From Pseudomonas izuensis (GTDB lineage: Bacteria; Pseudomonadota; Gammaproteobacteria; Pseudomonadales; Pseudomonadaceae): 64,000 nt of DNA. Positions 24,321 through 33,449 of this stretch are shown one piece after another. The DNA is taken from positions 1-64,000 of the forward strand of contig NZ_WTFT01000050.1 in NCBI RefSeq assembly GCF_009861505.1. The letters run 5' to 3'. Numbering within the stretch: position 1 is the first letter of the stretch; each line of letters starts with the position of its first letter. The notes beneath the pieces are model-generated. The model made no database searches and had not been told where the DNA came from. It was given only the letters and a program-made list of their open reading frames with translations. Position numbers and translations under genes: made by a program.

Positions 24321-25781
24321 TCAAAATACCTCGTTCAACAGCGGTGAAGGGCAGCGCTGAAACCAGCGAGTCGCCTGTTCGTAAGCGTGGGCCAATTGCA
24401 GGACGGCGAAGTCGGCCTGGTGCCTGCCGATGATTTGCAGGCCCATTGGCAAACCGTTCGCGTTGAAGCCTGCCTGCACGTTTGCCACCGGACAGCCGGA
24501 CAAGGTGCCGGGGATCACCACCTCCATCCAGCGGTGATAGGTGTCCATGGTCACGCCTTCAATCGATGTGGGCCAAGGCCGGGTTTTATCGAATGGGAAC
24601 ACCTGGGCACTGGGCAGCAGCAGATAATCGAAGTCTTCAAACAGCCGGGAGATCGCCCGGTACCAGTTACTGCGATCCACGGAGGCGGCAAACACGTCGC
24701 TGGCCGACAATTTCAAGCCGTGTTCGATTTCCCAGCAGGCTTCCGGCTTCAGCAGCGCACGTTTTTGCGGGTCGGCATAGGTCGCCCCCCAAGAGCCGGC
24801 GACCATCCAGTGACGCAGGGTCCGCCAACTGCTCCACAACTGTTGCGGGGCGAATTCGGGCTGCACCGCTTCGATATGACAACCGAGGCTCTCGAAGTCG
24901 GCGAAAGTCTTTTCGCACAGTTCGAGAATGCCTTTCTCCATCGGCAGATAGCCGTTGAAATCCCCCAGCCAGCCCAGGCGAGTACCTTTGAAGTCGCGCT
25001 CCAGCGGTGCCGCGAAGGCGCTGCCGGATTCGGCGATGGACAGCGGCGCCCGGGCGTCGGCACCCGCCTGCACGGACAGCAGTAACGCGGCGTCGCGCAC
25101 GCTGCGGCCCATAGGGCCCTCGTAGCCGAGTTGATCGATGAACAGATCGGCGCTGTCATCGAAGGGTACCCGCCCCTGGGATGGGCGGAAACCGAAGATG
25201 TTGTTGAAGGCAGCCGGGTTGCGCAACGAGCCCATCATGTCGCTACCGTCGGCGACGGGCACCAGGTGCATGGCCAGCGCCGCCGCCGCGCCACCGCTGC
25301 TTCCGCCGGCGGTCTTGCTCGGGTCATAGGCGCAACCGGTGGCGCCGAACAGCGGGTTGTAACTCTGCGAGCCGAGGCCGAATTCCGGGGTATTGCTCTT
25401 GCCGATGATGATCGCGCCGGCCGCCTTGAGCCGCTCTACCATGATCCCGTCGCGTTCGGGGATAAAGTCCTTGTACAGCGGCGAACCCAGTGTCGTGCGG
25501 ATGCCGCGGGTCAGCGACAGGTCTTTGACCGCATGGGGCAGGCCATGCATCCAGCCGCGGTAGTCGCCCCTTGCCAGTTCGGCATCGCGCAGGTCGGCCT
25601 GAGCCAGTAAATCTACCGGCGCTTGCAGGCTGATCAGCGCATTGACCCGCGGGTTGAATCGGTCGATATGGGCCAGGTAAGTCTGCATGACTTCCCGGCA
25701 GGAAACCTGGCGCAAGCGAATGCGCTCGGCGAGTTCATGGGCCTGCAGCAGGACCAGTTCGCTGATGTTATTAGAAGTCAT
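24321..25781 (-). CDS. Amidase-signature family amidase
   Basis: Ser-cisSer-Lys amidohydrolase, 486 residues from ATG 25781. The catalytic lysine is in HAVKD (about residue 84) and the serines in TAGGSSGGAAAALA (about 159-172), with the structural PFGSDMxGSxR-like VADGSDMMGSLRNPA. It hydrolyses an amide, substrate unknown. It is the last gene of a polyamine-type ABC transporter operon, 60 bp after the binding protein gene, so its substrate is probably imported by that transporter. Confidence 0.9.
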   Translation of the reverse strand: MTSNNISELVLLQAHELAERIRLRQVSCREVMQTYLAHIDRFNPRVNALISLQAPVDLLAQADLRDAELARGDYRGWMHGLPHAVKDLSLTRGIRTTLGSPLYKDFIPERDGIMVERLKAAGAIIIGKSNTPEFGLGSQSYNPLFGATGCAYDPSKTAGGSSGGAAAALAMHLVPVADGSDMMGSLRNPAAFNNIFGFRPSQGRVPFDDSADLFIDQLGYEGPMGRSVRDAALLLSVQAGADARAPLSIAESGSAFAAPLERDFKGTRLGWLGDFNGYLPMEKGILELCEKTFADFESLGCHIEAVQPEFAPQQLWSSWRTLRHWMVAGSWGATYADPQKRALLKPEACWEIEHGLKLSASDVFAASVDRSNWYRAISRLFEDFDYLLLPSAQVFPFDKTRPWPTSIEGVTMDTYHRWMEVVIPGTLSGCPVANVQAGFNANGLPMGLQIIGRHQADFAVLQLAHAYEQATRWFQRCPSPLLNEVF

Positions 25782-25841
25782 TGCAACGCTGCCTTTCGGA
25801 CGGCTGGAGAAACACCCCGTCACCGGACGGGGCGGTAGAAA

Positions 25842-26876
25842 TCAACGCATCAGGCTGGTCCAGAGACGGTCGGCGAGGCGGATCGCACCTTCGCCACAGG
25901 TCTTGCTGAACACCACCTGGGTGCCTTCGGGAATGTGCAGCTCCGGGGCGTCCTTGAGGCTGGCGTCGAGGAACGGTTCCACACCCTTGATCGGGCTTTG
26001 GTGCTTGAGGAAGTTCTGGGTCATGGCGGCATTTTCAGGCTGGCTCAGGAACGCGATGAACGCCTTGGCATTTGCCGGGTTCTTGCTGCCCGTCGGAATC
26101 ACCATGTTGTCGACCCAGGCCAGTACGCCTTCTTTCGGGTAGAGGTATTTGAGGCCGGGTTTCATTTCCCGGGCGCGCATCGACGAACCGCCCCAGAACA
26201 TCGACATGTCGACTTCACCCGCGGCCAGGTTCTCGCGGATCGAGCCGGCCTTGGAGCTGTAGGTCTTGACGAACGGTTTCTGCGCCTTGAGCAGGCTCAG
26301 CACTTGCTGCATCTGCTTGGGGTCTTCACTGCACAGCGGGATGTTCAGGTACAGGCTGGCCATGTCGATCTCATCGCTGGCCGAATCGAACATGTTGATC
26401 CGCCCCTGCAACTCGGCCGGTGGCTCGTAAAGCACCTTGTAGCTGTCGGCCGGGCCCTTGTAGCGTTCGGTGTTCAGCACCACGCTGGTGGTGCCCCAGA
26501 TGAACGGCACGGAATAGGCGCCTTCCGGGTCCCAGGAGGGTTTTTTCAGGTTATCGACGACGCTGGCGTAGTAGGGCTCTTTGGCCGGGTCAAAACGTTC
26601 CAGCAGGTTTTCCTTGATCAGGATCGGAATGAACTGGTGCGACGGAATGGCCACGTCGTAACCCGCGCCGCCCTGTTTCAGCTTGGCCAGCAAGGTTTCG
26701 TTGGAGTCGTAGGAATCCACCGTGACTTCGATGCCTGTCTGTTTCTGGAACTTGGCAAGGATCTCCGGCGAAAAGTAACCGCTCCAGCTCACCACATTGA
26801 GTTTTTCCGCAGCCTGAACGCTGCCGGCCAAGGTCAACAACAACGAGGTCCCGATGCTTGCAATCAACTTGCTCAT
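25842..26876 (-). CDS. Periplasmic binding protein, PotD/spermidine-putrescine type
   Basis: Solute-binding protein of a polyamine/opine/phosphonate-type ABC importer, 344 residues. Signal peptide with cleavage after SVQA (about residue 22), then LNVVSWSGYFSPEILAKFQKQTG, typical of this class. The YIGxxVxMGxxxD-like start of PotD is replaced, so ligand identity is open. Fourth gene of the operon. Confidence 0.9.
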   Translation of the reverse strand: MSKLIASIGTSLLLTLAGSVQAAEKLNVVSWSGYFSPEILAKFQKQTGIEVTVDSYDSNETLLAKLKQGGAGYDVAIPSHQFIPILIKENLLERFDPAKEPYYASVVDNLKKPSWDPEGAYSVPFIWGTTSVVLNTERYKGPADSYKVLYEPPAELQGRINMFDSASDEIDMASLYLNIPLCSEDPKQMQQVLSLLKAQKPFVKTYSSKAGSIRENLAAGEVDMSMFWGGSSMRAREMKPGLKYLYPKEGVLAWVDNMVIPTGSKNPANAKAFIAFLSQPENAAMTQNFLKHQSPIKGVEPFLDASLKDAPELHIPEGTQVVFSKTCGEGAIRLADRLWTSLMR

Positions 26877-26903
26877 GCTATTTCCCCACGGTACGTAGAA
26901 GGT

Positions 26904-27713
26904 TCAGGTGTTCTTTTTGCCCAGCAGCCAGGAGAGGCTGACGAACAGCACCGAGACGCCCAGGATCAGGGTCGACACGGCGTTGACGTCGGGTGTCACG
27001 CCCATGCGCAACAGGCCGAAGATGAAGATCGGCAGGGTGGTGGTGCCGGCCTGGGAGACCATCATCGAGATCACGAAGTTATCCAGCGACACGATGAAGG
27101 CCAGCATCAGCCCGGAGAAAATCCCCGGCATCAGCAGCGGCAGGGTGACCTTGCGAAAGGTCCGCCACGGGCCGGCGTAGAGGTCGGCCGAGGCTTGCTC
27201 CAGCGACAGGTCCATGTCGTTGAGCCGCGCCCGAATCGGCAAGTAGGCAAACGGGATGCAAAACACGGTGTGGGCGATGATCAGGTTGCCGTAGCCCAGG
27301 GACAGGCCGAGGGTGGAAAACAGTGCCAGCGTGGCGACGCCCACCACGATTTCCGGCAGCACCAAGGGCAGCATGATTGCGCCCATCGACAGTTGCAGGC
27401 CCTTGAATTTCGCACCACGGGACGTGCCGAGGGCAGCAAGAGTGGCAATCGCCGTGGCGATCATGCTGGCGCACACGGCAATCAACAGGCTGTTGCCGGC
27501 GGCCTGGCGCAAGGCCTGATTGGCGAACGCCGCGCGGTACCAGTCCAGGCTGAACCCGGTCCACACCGTGGCGGACTGGTTGGCGTTGAACGAGAACACC
27601 ACCAGCACCACGATCGGCGCGTAGAGGTACAGGTAGAACAGGAAACTGAAGCCACCGAAGCCCGGAAAATCCTGCACACCCAGGCCGTTTCGTTTGAATA
27701 GACGCAGCATCAT
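26904..27713 (-). CDS. ABC transporter permease, PotC type
   Basis: Inner-membrane permease, 269 residues, six membrane helices, with the cytoplasmic coupling loop EQASADLYAGPWRTFRKVTLP that fits the E-A-A signature. ATG 27713 overlaps the stop of the preceding permease in an ATGA arrangement, which decides the start; the open frame back to 27917 is only a shadow. Second permease subunit of the operon. Confidence 0.92.
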   Translation of the reverse strand: MMLRLFKRNGLGVQDFPGFGGFSFLFYLYLYAPIVVLVVFSFNANQSATVWTGFSLDWYRAAFANQALRQAAGNSLLIAVCASMIATAIATLAALGTSRGAKFKGLQLSMGAIMLPLVLPEIVVGVATLALFSTLGLSLGYGNLIIAHTVFCIPFAYLPIRARLNDMDLSLEQASADLYAGPWRTFRKVTLPLLMPGIFSGLMLAFIVSLDNFVISMMVSQAGTTTLPIFIFGLLRMGVTPDVNAVSTLILGVSVLFVSLSWLLGKKNT

Positions 27714-28630
27714 GCACCTCCCTTGGCAATGCGTTGACGTTCGGCGCGCAAGGCATACACCGTCAGGACCAGCATCACCGCAGCCATCAGCACCAGCGAC
27801 AGCGCCGCGCCGAAAGGCCAGTTCCGTGCATCGCTGAACTGCCGGAAGATCAGGTTGCCGAGCATCATGCGGGTGCCGCCGCCCAGCAGTTCCGGGGCGA
27901 TCATCGCGCCCAGGCACGGCACGAAGGTGAGGATCGCGCCGGCGAGAATTCCCGGTCTGGCAATCGGCAGCACCACCTTGCGCAAGGTACGTACACGTCC
28001 GGCGTAGAGATCCTGAGCAGCCTCCAGCAGGCGGATGTCCATCTTTTCCAGGGTCGCGTAAATCGGCAGCACCACGAAGGGCGCGTAGGTGTAGACCAGC
28101 CCCAGCAACACCGCGCCGTCGGTGTAGAGCAACTGCAACGGCTGGTCGATGATGCCAAGGCCTATCAGGCTGTTGTTGATCACGCCCGTGTTACGCAGCA
28201 ACAGAATCCAGGCGTAGGTGCGGATCAAGAGGTTGGCCCAGAACGGCACCGTGATCAGAAAGATCAGCAAGCCGCGCCGATGTGCCGGTTGCATGGCGAG
28301 CCACACCGCCACCGGAAATCCGATCAGCAAGGTAATGAGCGTCGTCAGTCCGGCGATGCCGATGGAGCGCAGGGCGATCAGCAGGTAGGAATCGGCGAAG
28401 GCCAGGCTGTCATCCAGTTGCCGTTCGAACAGCAGCGAGGTGTAGGCGTCGCTGCTGAACACTTTGTTCACCCCGCCGTAGGGGTTGGCTTCCATCAATG
28501 AATAGGCGATGACAATCAGGATCGGCACGATCAGAAACAGGCCGATGGCGATCAGCGCCGGGCTGACCCCGAGAAAGCTCTGGAACGCCCGACGACGCTC
28601 CAGGGTATTGGCGATCGGTAACGCGTGCAT
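27710..28630 (-). CDS. ABC transporter permease, PotB type
   Basis: Inner-membrane permease, 306 residues, with about six helices and the coupling motif EAAQDLYAGRVRTLRKVVLP near residue 200. It pairs with the downstream permease through a 4-bp overlap. It follows the ATPase gene by 15 bp, so translation of all three is closely linked. Confidence 0.92.
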   Translation of the reverse strand: MHALPIANTLERRRAFQSFLGVSPALIAIGLFLIVPILIVIAYSLMEANPYGGVNKVFSSDAYTSLLFERQLDDSLAFADSYLLIALRSIGIAGLTTLITLLIGFPVAVWLAMQPAHRRGLLIFLITVPFWANLLIRTYAWILLLRNTGVINNSLIGLGIIDQPLQLLYTDGAVLLGLVYTYAPFVVLPIYATLEKMDIRLLEAAQDLYAGRVRTLRKVVLPIARPGILAGAILTFVPCLGAMIAPELLGGGTRMMLGNLIFRQFSDARNWPFGAALSLVLMAAVMLVLTVYALRAERQRIAKGGA

Positions 28631-28645
28631 GGCAAATCCTCGGGC

Positions 28646-29764
28646 TCAATCGTGCAGGACGCTGGCGCTGCCGCTGTCAAACAACAGGCCGGCCTGGGTG
28701 CCGACGGCGAAGCGCAGGTTGCGGTCGACGCAGTTGGGCGTACGCACGGTGAGGCGCGAGCCGTCACTGAGGCTGACTTGATATTGCAGGTCGGTGCCCA
28801 GGTAAATCTGAGCATCGACCCGGCAGGGCAGCGCGCCTTCGGTGCTGGCTGGCGTCAGGTGCAGGCGCTCGGGACGCACGGAGAGCGCAACGCTGGCGCC
28901 GACCTGAACATCGCTGCAGGGCTGCGCCGGCAGCGGATGCCCGGCGGGTCCGGCGAACCAGGCCAGGCCGTTTTCGATGCGAGTCACGGTGCCTTCGATG
29001 AAGTTGGTTTCGCCGATGAAGTCCGCCACGAAGCGATTGCGCGGGCGTTCGTAGATGTCTTCCGGGCGCCCGACCTGCTGCACTTCGCCTTCGGACAGCA
29101 CGGCGATGCGGTCGGACATGGTCAGCGCTTCTTCCTGGTCATGGGTGACGAAGATGAAGGTGATGCCGGTCTTGGCCTGGATGGTTTTCAGCTCCTCGCG
29201 CATGGCCTGGCGCAGCTTGAGGTCGAGGGCCGAGAGTGGCTCATCGAGCAGCAAGACCTTGGGATGCGGCGCCAGCGCCCGTGCCAGTGCAATGCGCTGT
29301 TGCTGGCCGCCGGACAGTTGCGCCGGTTTGCGTGTGGCAAAGCGTTCCATCTGCACCAGCGCCAGCATTTCGCGTACGCGCTCGGCGACCTGGGCTTTGG
29401 TCATCACCTTGCCCATCGGGTGCGATTCGAGGCCGAAGGCCAGGTTTTCGGCGATGGTCATGTGCGGGAACAGCGCGTAATGCTGAAACACCGTGTTGAC
29501 CGGGCGTTCGAAGGGCGGGCGATCGGCGATGTTTTCGCCGTAGAGCAGAATCTCGCCTTCGGTGGGAAATTCGAACCCGGCGATCATCCGCAGGAGGGTG
29601 GTTTTGCCGCAGCCGGAAGGGCCGAGGAGGGTGAAGAATTCGTTGTCGCGAATGTCCAGGTCGATGCTTTTCAGCGCCACCGGGCCGGTCTTCGGATCAC
29701 CGTAGACTTTGCGCACCGAGCGGATGGACACCGCCAGTGTTTGCAGCGAATGCAGGGCATTCAT
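28646..29764 (-). CDS. ABC transporter ATPase, PotA type
   Basis: Energy-coupling subunit, 372 residues: Walker A GPSGCGKTTLL, Q-loop, signature LSGGQQQRIALARAL, Walker B VLLLDEPLSALD, H-loop FVTHDQEEAL, then a C-terminal TOBE regulatory domain (about 290-372). First gene of the operon; GGAGG lies five bases before ATG 29764. The 226-bp gap to the LysR gene holds the likely promoter and operator. Confidence 0.94.
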   Translation of the reverse strand: MNALHSLQTLAVSIRSVRKVYGDPKTGPVALKSIDLDIRDNEFFTLLGPSGCGKTTLLRMIAGFEFPTEGEILLYGENIADRPPFERPVNTVFQHYALFPHMTIAENLAFGLESHPMGKVMTKAQVAERVREMLALVQMERFATRKPAQLSGGQQQRIALARALAPHPKVLLLDEPLSALDLKLRQAMREELKTIQAKTGITFIFVTHDQEEALTMSDRIAVLSEGEVQQVGRPEDIYERPRNRFVADFIGETNFIEGTVTRIENGLAWFAGPAGHPLPAQPCSDVQVGASVALSVRPERLHLTPASTEGALPCRVDAQIYLGTDLQYQVSLSDGSRLTVRTPNCVDRNLRFAVGTQAGLLFDSGSASVLHD

Positions 29765-29941
29765 GCGTTACCTCCGATTCCCCCATCGCCTGCGGATACG
29801 CTGAAGTCAGCTGTGCCGTCGGGCCATGGATATTATTTTTTTGGGCAGGATCGAGATGTGTTCAGGTGTATTGAGCCAGCTGTTTTTTGTTTTGCTGTGC
29901 GTCGATTATCAGTGAGGGGTTGCGGGGGCGAAACTTCAATT

Positions 29942-29973
29942 TTAACATACGAGCTGTTAAATAATTTAACAGC
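29942..29973. promoter_or_regulatory. Palindromic operator candidate between LysR gene and ABC/amidase operon
   Basis: Three half-sites in alternating orientation: TTAACA at 29942-29947, TGTTAA at 29955-29960 and TTAACA at 29966-29971. The last two lie within a perfect dyad, GCTGTTAAAT, one base, ATTTAACAGC (29953-29973). A T-N11-A LysR-type box fits inside. It is 18 bp before the LysR ATG, where autoregulation sites are often found. Confidence 0.6.
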
Positions 29974-29990
29974 CAAGGGTGCCCGCAACC

Positions 29991-30890
29991 ATGCCTGATC
30001 ACCGTTTACCGCCGCTGAACGCGGTGCGTGCCTTTGACGCGGCGGCCCGTCTCGGCAGCTATGTCGAAGCCTCCAGGGCGCTGCACGTGACCCAGCCTGC
30101 AATCGGTCGGCATGTGAAATTGCTGGAGGAATGGCTGGGCACTCAACTGTTCGAGCGCACGTCCCGTGGCGTGACCCTGACGCTGGCAGGTGAGAAATAT
30201 CACCGCAAGATTGCGACGGCCCTGCAGCTGATTATCGAGGCGGGCAAGGAGGCAAGGCCCAGGGACGCCGAGCGATGGCTGCGCATCATGGTGGTGCCGG
30301 GGTTTGCCAAGCGCTGGCTGATGCCGCGCATTGAGGTCATGCGTCATTTGCGGCCGGGCCTGAAGTTCGCCATCGAGCCCAACTCCACCTTCACCGATGT
30401 CGACGGTAAAAGTGCCGACCTCGGCATTGTCTACGGCCTGGACGGACAATATGCCCATTCCCGTGCGAGCCTGATCCGCCCGCGGGTGTTCCCGATCTGC
30501 ACCCCGGGTTATCTGGCCGGCATCGCCCCCATCAACAGTCCCGCTGACCTGGTGAAACACAACCTGATTCACGTCGATGATGGCGAGTGGTGGAACCTGT
30601 GGTTTGCCGCCCATGATCTGGATGTGCACCTGAACTCGGACATGCTGTACGTCAACAATGACCACGCGCTGTCGGTGGCCGAAAGCGGGCAGGGCATCGC
30701 GTTGGCCAACGAAGTGCTGGTGCGTGAAGAGCTCAGGAGTGGCGCGCTGGTACGGGTGCTGGACGCGGAGGTCAAACTGGAAAGTTATCGCGTATTGACA
30801 CCATCCGCCGAGCTCTCGGCGGATGTGTCGTGGTTTATCCAGTGGCTGAAGACCGAACTGGAGCAAGACTTTCCGGAAGCGGTGATCTGA
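29991..30890 (+). CDS. LysR-family transcription regulator (GcvA-like)
   Basis: DNA-binding regulator, 299 residues: winged helix-turn-helix at about 7-65 (NAVRAFDAAARLGSYVEASRALHVTQPAIGRH, written in part), then a substrate-binding-fold effector domain. The opening LPPLNAVRAFDAAARLGS is typical of the GcvA branch. ATG 29991 preferred; a GTG at 29979 is possible. Divergent from the ABC/amidase operon, so probably its regulator, with the amide or its product as likely effector. Confidence 0.9.
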   Translation: MPDHRLPPLNAVRAFDAAARLGSYVEASRALHVTQPAIGRHVKLLEEWLGTQLFERTSRGVTLTLAGEKYHRKIATALQLIIEAGKEARPRDAERWLRIMVVPGFAKRWLMPRIEVMRHLRPGLKFAIEPNSTFTDVDGKSADLGIVYGLDGQYAHSRASLIRPRVFPICTPGYLAGIAPINSPADLVKHNLIHVDDGEWWNLWFAAHDLDVHLNSDMLYVNNDHALSVAESGQGIALANEVLVREELRSGALVRVLDAEVKLESYRVLTPSAELSADVSWFIQWLKTELEQDFPEAVI

Positions 30891-30926
30891 AGGCCACCAG
30901 GCGTGAAGTTGCCTGGTTCCGCTTTT

Positions 30927-31055
30927 CCTGTAGGAGCAAAGCTTGCTCGCGATGGAGGTCCAGACCACGCGATCTTTAAGACAGGGCGCGTTATCGTTCA
31001 CGACCATCGCGAGCAAGCATTGCTCCTACAGGGGAACAGGGCTTGCTCGCGATGG
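30927..31055. repeat. REP cluster: doublet plus a third half-unit, TTGCTCGCGATGG type
   Basis: Arms 30927-30955 and 31004-31032 are inverted; a third partial copy (GGGCTTGCTCGCGATGG) lies at 31037-31055, next to the end of the chemoreceptor gene. Confidence 0.85.
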
Positions 31056-31057
31056 CT

Positions 31058-33115
31058 TCAACTCAAACGAAACCGCCCCGTGTTGTCGCTCAGGGCCTTG
31101 CTGCCCTGGCTCAAGGTATCGGCTGCCTGATTCACTGCCCGTGCGCCTTCGAGCAAGCGGACCGCTGCCTGATCCACCTGCTGGATATTGCCGCTGACTT
31201 CGTCGGCGGTGCTTGCCTGTTCGTCGACGGCCGTGGCGATTTGCGACAGGGTGTCGGTGACGCCCTGCACCGCAATGGCAATTTCCCCCAGGCGCTCACC
31301 GAGGCCGGTGACGGCTTGTGCATCGGACTGTGCCTGGCCACAGGCAGCCTCCATCAGGCTCACCGCTTCGTTCACCGTACTGCGCAGGCTGTCGACCGTG
31401 CCGGCGATTTGTGCGGTCGAGGTTTGGGTGCGTTGCGACAGGCTGCGCACCTCGTCGGCCACCACCGCGAATCCGCGACCCTGCTCGCCCGCGCGAGCGG
31501 CCTCAATGGCGGCGTTGAGCGCCAGCAGATTGGTTTGCTCGGCGACGCCACGAATGGTGTCGACCACCAGTTGAATCTGCTGTCCTTGCTCACTGACCCG
31601 ACCCAGTGCGGCTGCGGTGTCATTCAAGCGTTGGTTGAGCTGCTGGATACTCGCCGTCGTGATCTGGCTGTCACGGCTGCTGTCGGCGGCTATGCGTTGG
31701 GTGTGCTGTGCGCTTCCGGAGGCCCGCTCGCAGCTTTCGGCCACCCCTTGGGAAGTGGCGGCCAATTGCGTCGCCGCTGCGGCGATCTGGCTGATTTGCA
31801 GCTGCTGGGCTTCCACCTCACCGAGGGCATCGCTGGAGTGATGATTGAGGGTTTTCACCGCGTTGCTCAATTGCGACGTCTCGTGATCGACATCCAGCAG
31901 GCTGGTGCGCAGTTGCACGACGGCGACATTGAGAGCGGTGCTGATGGCTGCCAGTTCGTCCCTACCTTGTACCGGTACTTGCAGACTCAGATTGCCATCG
32001 CGCAGGGCTTCGGCCAGCAGGGTGATGCCGCTGGCACTGCGGCGGATCGATGCCTGCAAACAGATGAACAGGTACAGCGCGGCCAGCAGCAGGCAGCCAA
32101 AAATGCTCGCCACGACGATGAACTGGCGAATCGCCGAACCCTGGTAGTCATCCAGGCGGTGATCAAGCGACACCAGCGACTGCTGACGCAGCGCGGCGAG
32201 GTCGGTGAGCAGGGCGTCGAGACTGCGCTCGAAATCTTCCGGCTTGAGGGTAATGCTGCCGCCGAACACACCGTCATCGATGACTTTCAAGCCTGAATCG
32301 AGGCGTTTCAGGCTTTCGTGGTACTGCCCGACCCAGGTTTGCAGGGCGCTGGGTAAACGCGATTCGAGCAGGCCAGCCGTTTTGACGAGCTGCTCCCGGG
32401 CATCGCCGATTCGACTGCGAAGGTCGCGCAATTGCAGACGGCTTTGCAGAGTAAATTGCCCTGATACCACGGATGCCTGGCCAACGGCTGCAAGGCGTCC
32501 GACCCGTTCGATCAGGTCCGGCGCATGCTGTGTGGAGATCTGTGTCAGCAGGTAGGTTTCCAGCCACGGTGCCAGCGTCAGGCGATTGTCCATGGCGATC
32601 TGCTCGCGCAAGGCTTGCAGGGCACTCAGGGCGCTGGTGAAGCGGTCGTAGCCGTCCGGCCACCAGCCGACGCTGCCCAGGCTCTTGGAGTCCAGACCGT
32701 TGAGGGCATTTTGCAGCGCCTGATAACGGGTCAGGGTTTGGCCCTCGGCGCCTTCCTGTTGCAGGGCGTTGTTCAAATCCGCGGTGGCCTGGGCGACCAC
32801 AGGTTGAACGGCATCGAACGCGGCCATGGCGGCGAGGGTAGCGGGTGTCGGCTGGCGATTGGTTTCGGTCGCGCGCCAACGCGCTGCACGATCACGTTGC
32901 GCAGCCAGCAGGTTATCGAGCGCATCGAGGGCAAGGAGTTGACGAACCCCGGCACGTTCGCCGGAGATCAGATTCAATTTGTCACGATAGTCCTGACCGA
33001 TCATCCACAGGCTGCCGGCCAGTGGCAGGATAAACAGCAAAAACAACAGCTGGAATTTACGCGCAAAACCAAAACGCCCCAGCAGTCCGATCCCCGGTGA
33101 TAGAAAAGCCTGCAT
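31058..33115 (-). CDS. Membrane methyl-accepting chemotaxis protein
   Basis: Chemoreceptor of 685 residues: membrane helix 1 at about 20-40, a large helical periplasmic sensor of roughly 290 residues, helix 2 (IRQFIVVASIFGCLLLAALYL, shortened here), a HAMP domain with GITLLAEALRDGNL, and an MCP domain whose tip has EQTNLLALNAAIEAARAGE. Start ATG 33115 has AAGGAG nine bases upstream; the open frame to 33463 has no other good start. The long all-helical sensor could be a helical-bimodular or NIT-like type; ligand unknown. Confidence 0.9.
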   Translation of the reverse strand: MQAFLSPGIGLLGRFGFARKFQLLFLLFILPLAGSLWMIGQDYRDKLNLISGERAGVRQLLALDALDNLLAAQRDRAARWRATETNRQPTPATLAAMAAFDAVQPVVAQATADLNNALQQEGAEGQTLTRYQALQNALNGLDSKSLGSVGWWPDGYDRFTSALSALQALREQIAMDNRLTLAPWLETYLLTQISTQHAPDLIERVGRLAAVGQASVVSGQFTLQSRLQLRDLRSRIGDAREQLVKTAGLLESRLPSALQTWVGQYHESLKRLDSGLKVIDDGVFGGSITLKPEDFERSLDALLTDLAALRQQSLVSLDHRLDDYQGSAIRQFIVVASIFGCLLLAALYLFICLQASIRRSASGITLLAEALRDGNLSLQVPVQGRDELAAISTALNVAVVQLRTSLLDVDHETSQLSNAVKTLNHHSSDALGEVEAQQLQISQIAAAATQLAATSQGVAESCERASGSAQHTQRIAADSSRDSQITTASIQQLNQRLNDTAAALGRVSEQGQQIQLVVDTIRGVAEQTNLLALNAAIEAARAGEQGRGFAVVADEVRSLSQRTQTSTAQIAGTVDSLRSTVNEAVSLMEAACGQAQSDAQAVTGLGERLGEIAIAVQGVTDTLSQIATAVDEQASTADEVSGNIQQVDQAAVRLLEGARAVNQAADTLSQGSKALSDNTGRFRLS

Positions 33116-33143
33116 GCCCCATGACTCCTTTGGACACCACGCA

Positions 33144-33151
33144 CTATCGGC
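33144..33151 (-). promoter_or_regulatory. FliA-like -10 element before the chemoreceptor
   Basis: GCCGATAG on the minus strand matches seven of eight bases of the motility sigma factor -10 consensus GCCGATAA and lies 28 bp before the start codon. The -35 region 15 bp upstream reads CATA against TAAA, which is weak. Confidence 0.4.
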
Positions 33152-33449
33152 GTGCATCAGGGTGCGTATGACCCCGAATTGTGCCCCTTTAAAAGGCCTC
33201 GAAAGTTCACCCTCGCCAGCTCTGTAGGCCGACTCTGTGGCGAAACTTCCCATTCTCGGTCCCCTTTGTAAGGGGGCCGCGTTGAAGCGGATAAGCAAGG
33301 CAAGATTCAGACCATGGCTATGCGCTATCACTTGTTCGGCGATGAACATCAAGGTCGTTAGCAGGCTAAGGGGATGGCGCGGCTGCACTGAAAAATGGCA
33401 CATTGGCGAACCTGCCCGTGTGCACCCCCTCTGTTGTCCGGAATTTCTC

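Noticed and set aside
24100..24330. tRNA-Met as an integration site of a mobile element
   Set aside because: No integrase gene and no repeated tRNA 3' end in the neighbourhood. The operon beside it has normal base composition.
25935..29998. Plus-strand frames of 588 and 457 codons opposite the ABC operon
   Set aside because: Mirror frames of genes with signal peptide, permease and ATPase motifs; no start signals.
33116..33449. Upstream extension of the chemoreceptor or the Fsr gene
   Set aside because: Both frames are open, but good ribosome sites and family start positions put the true starts at 33115 and 33450.
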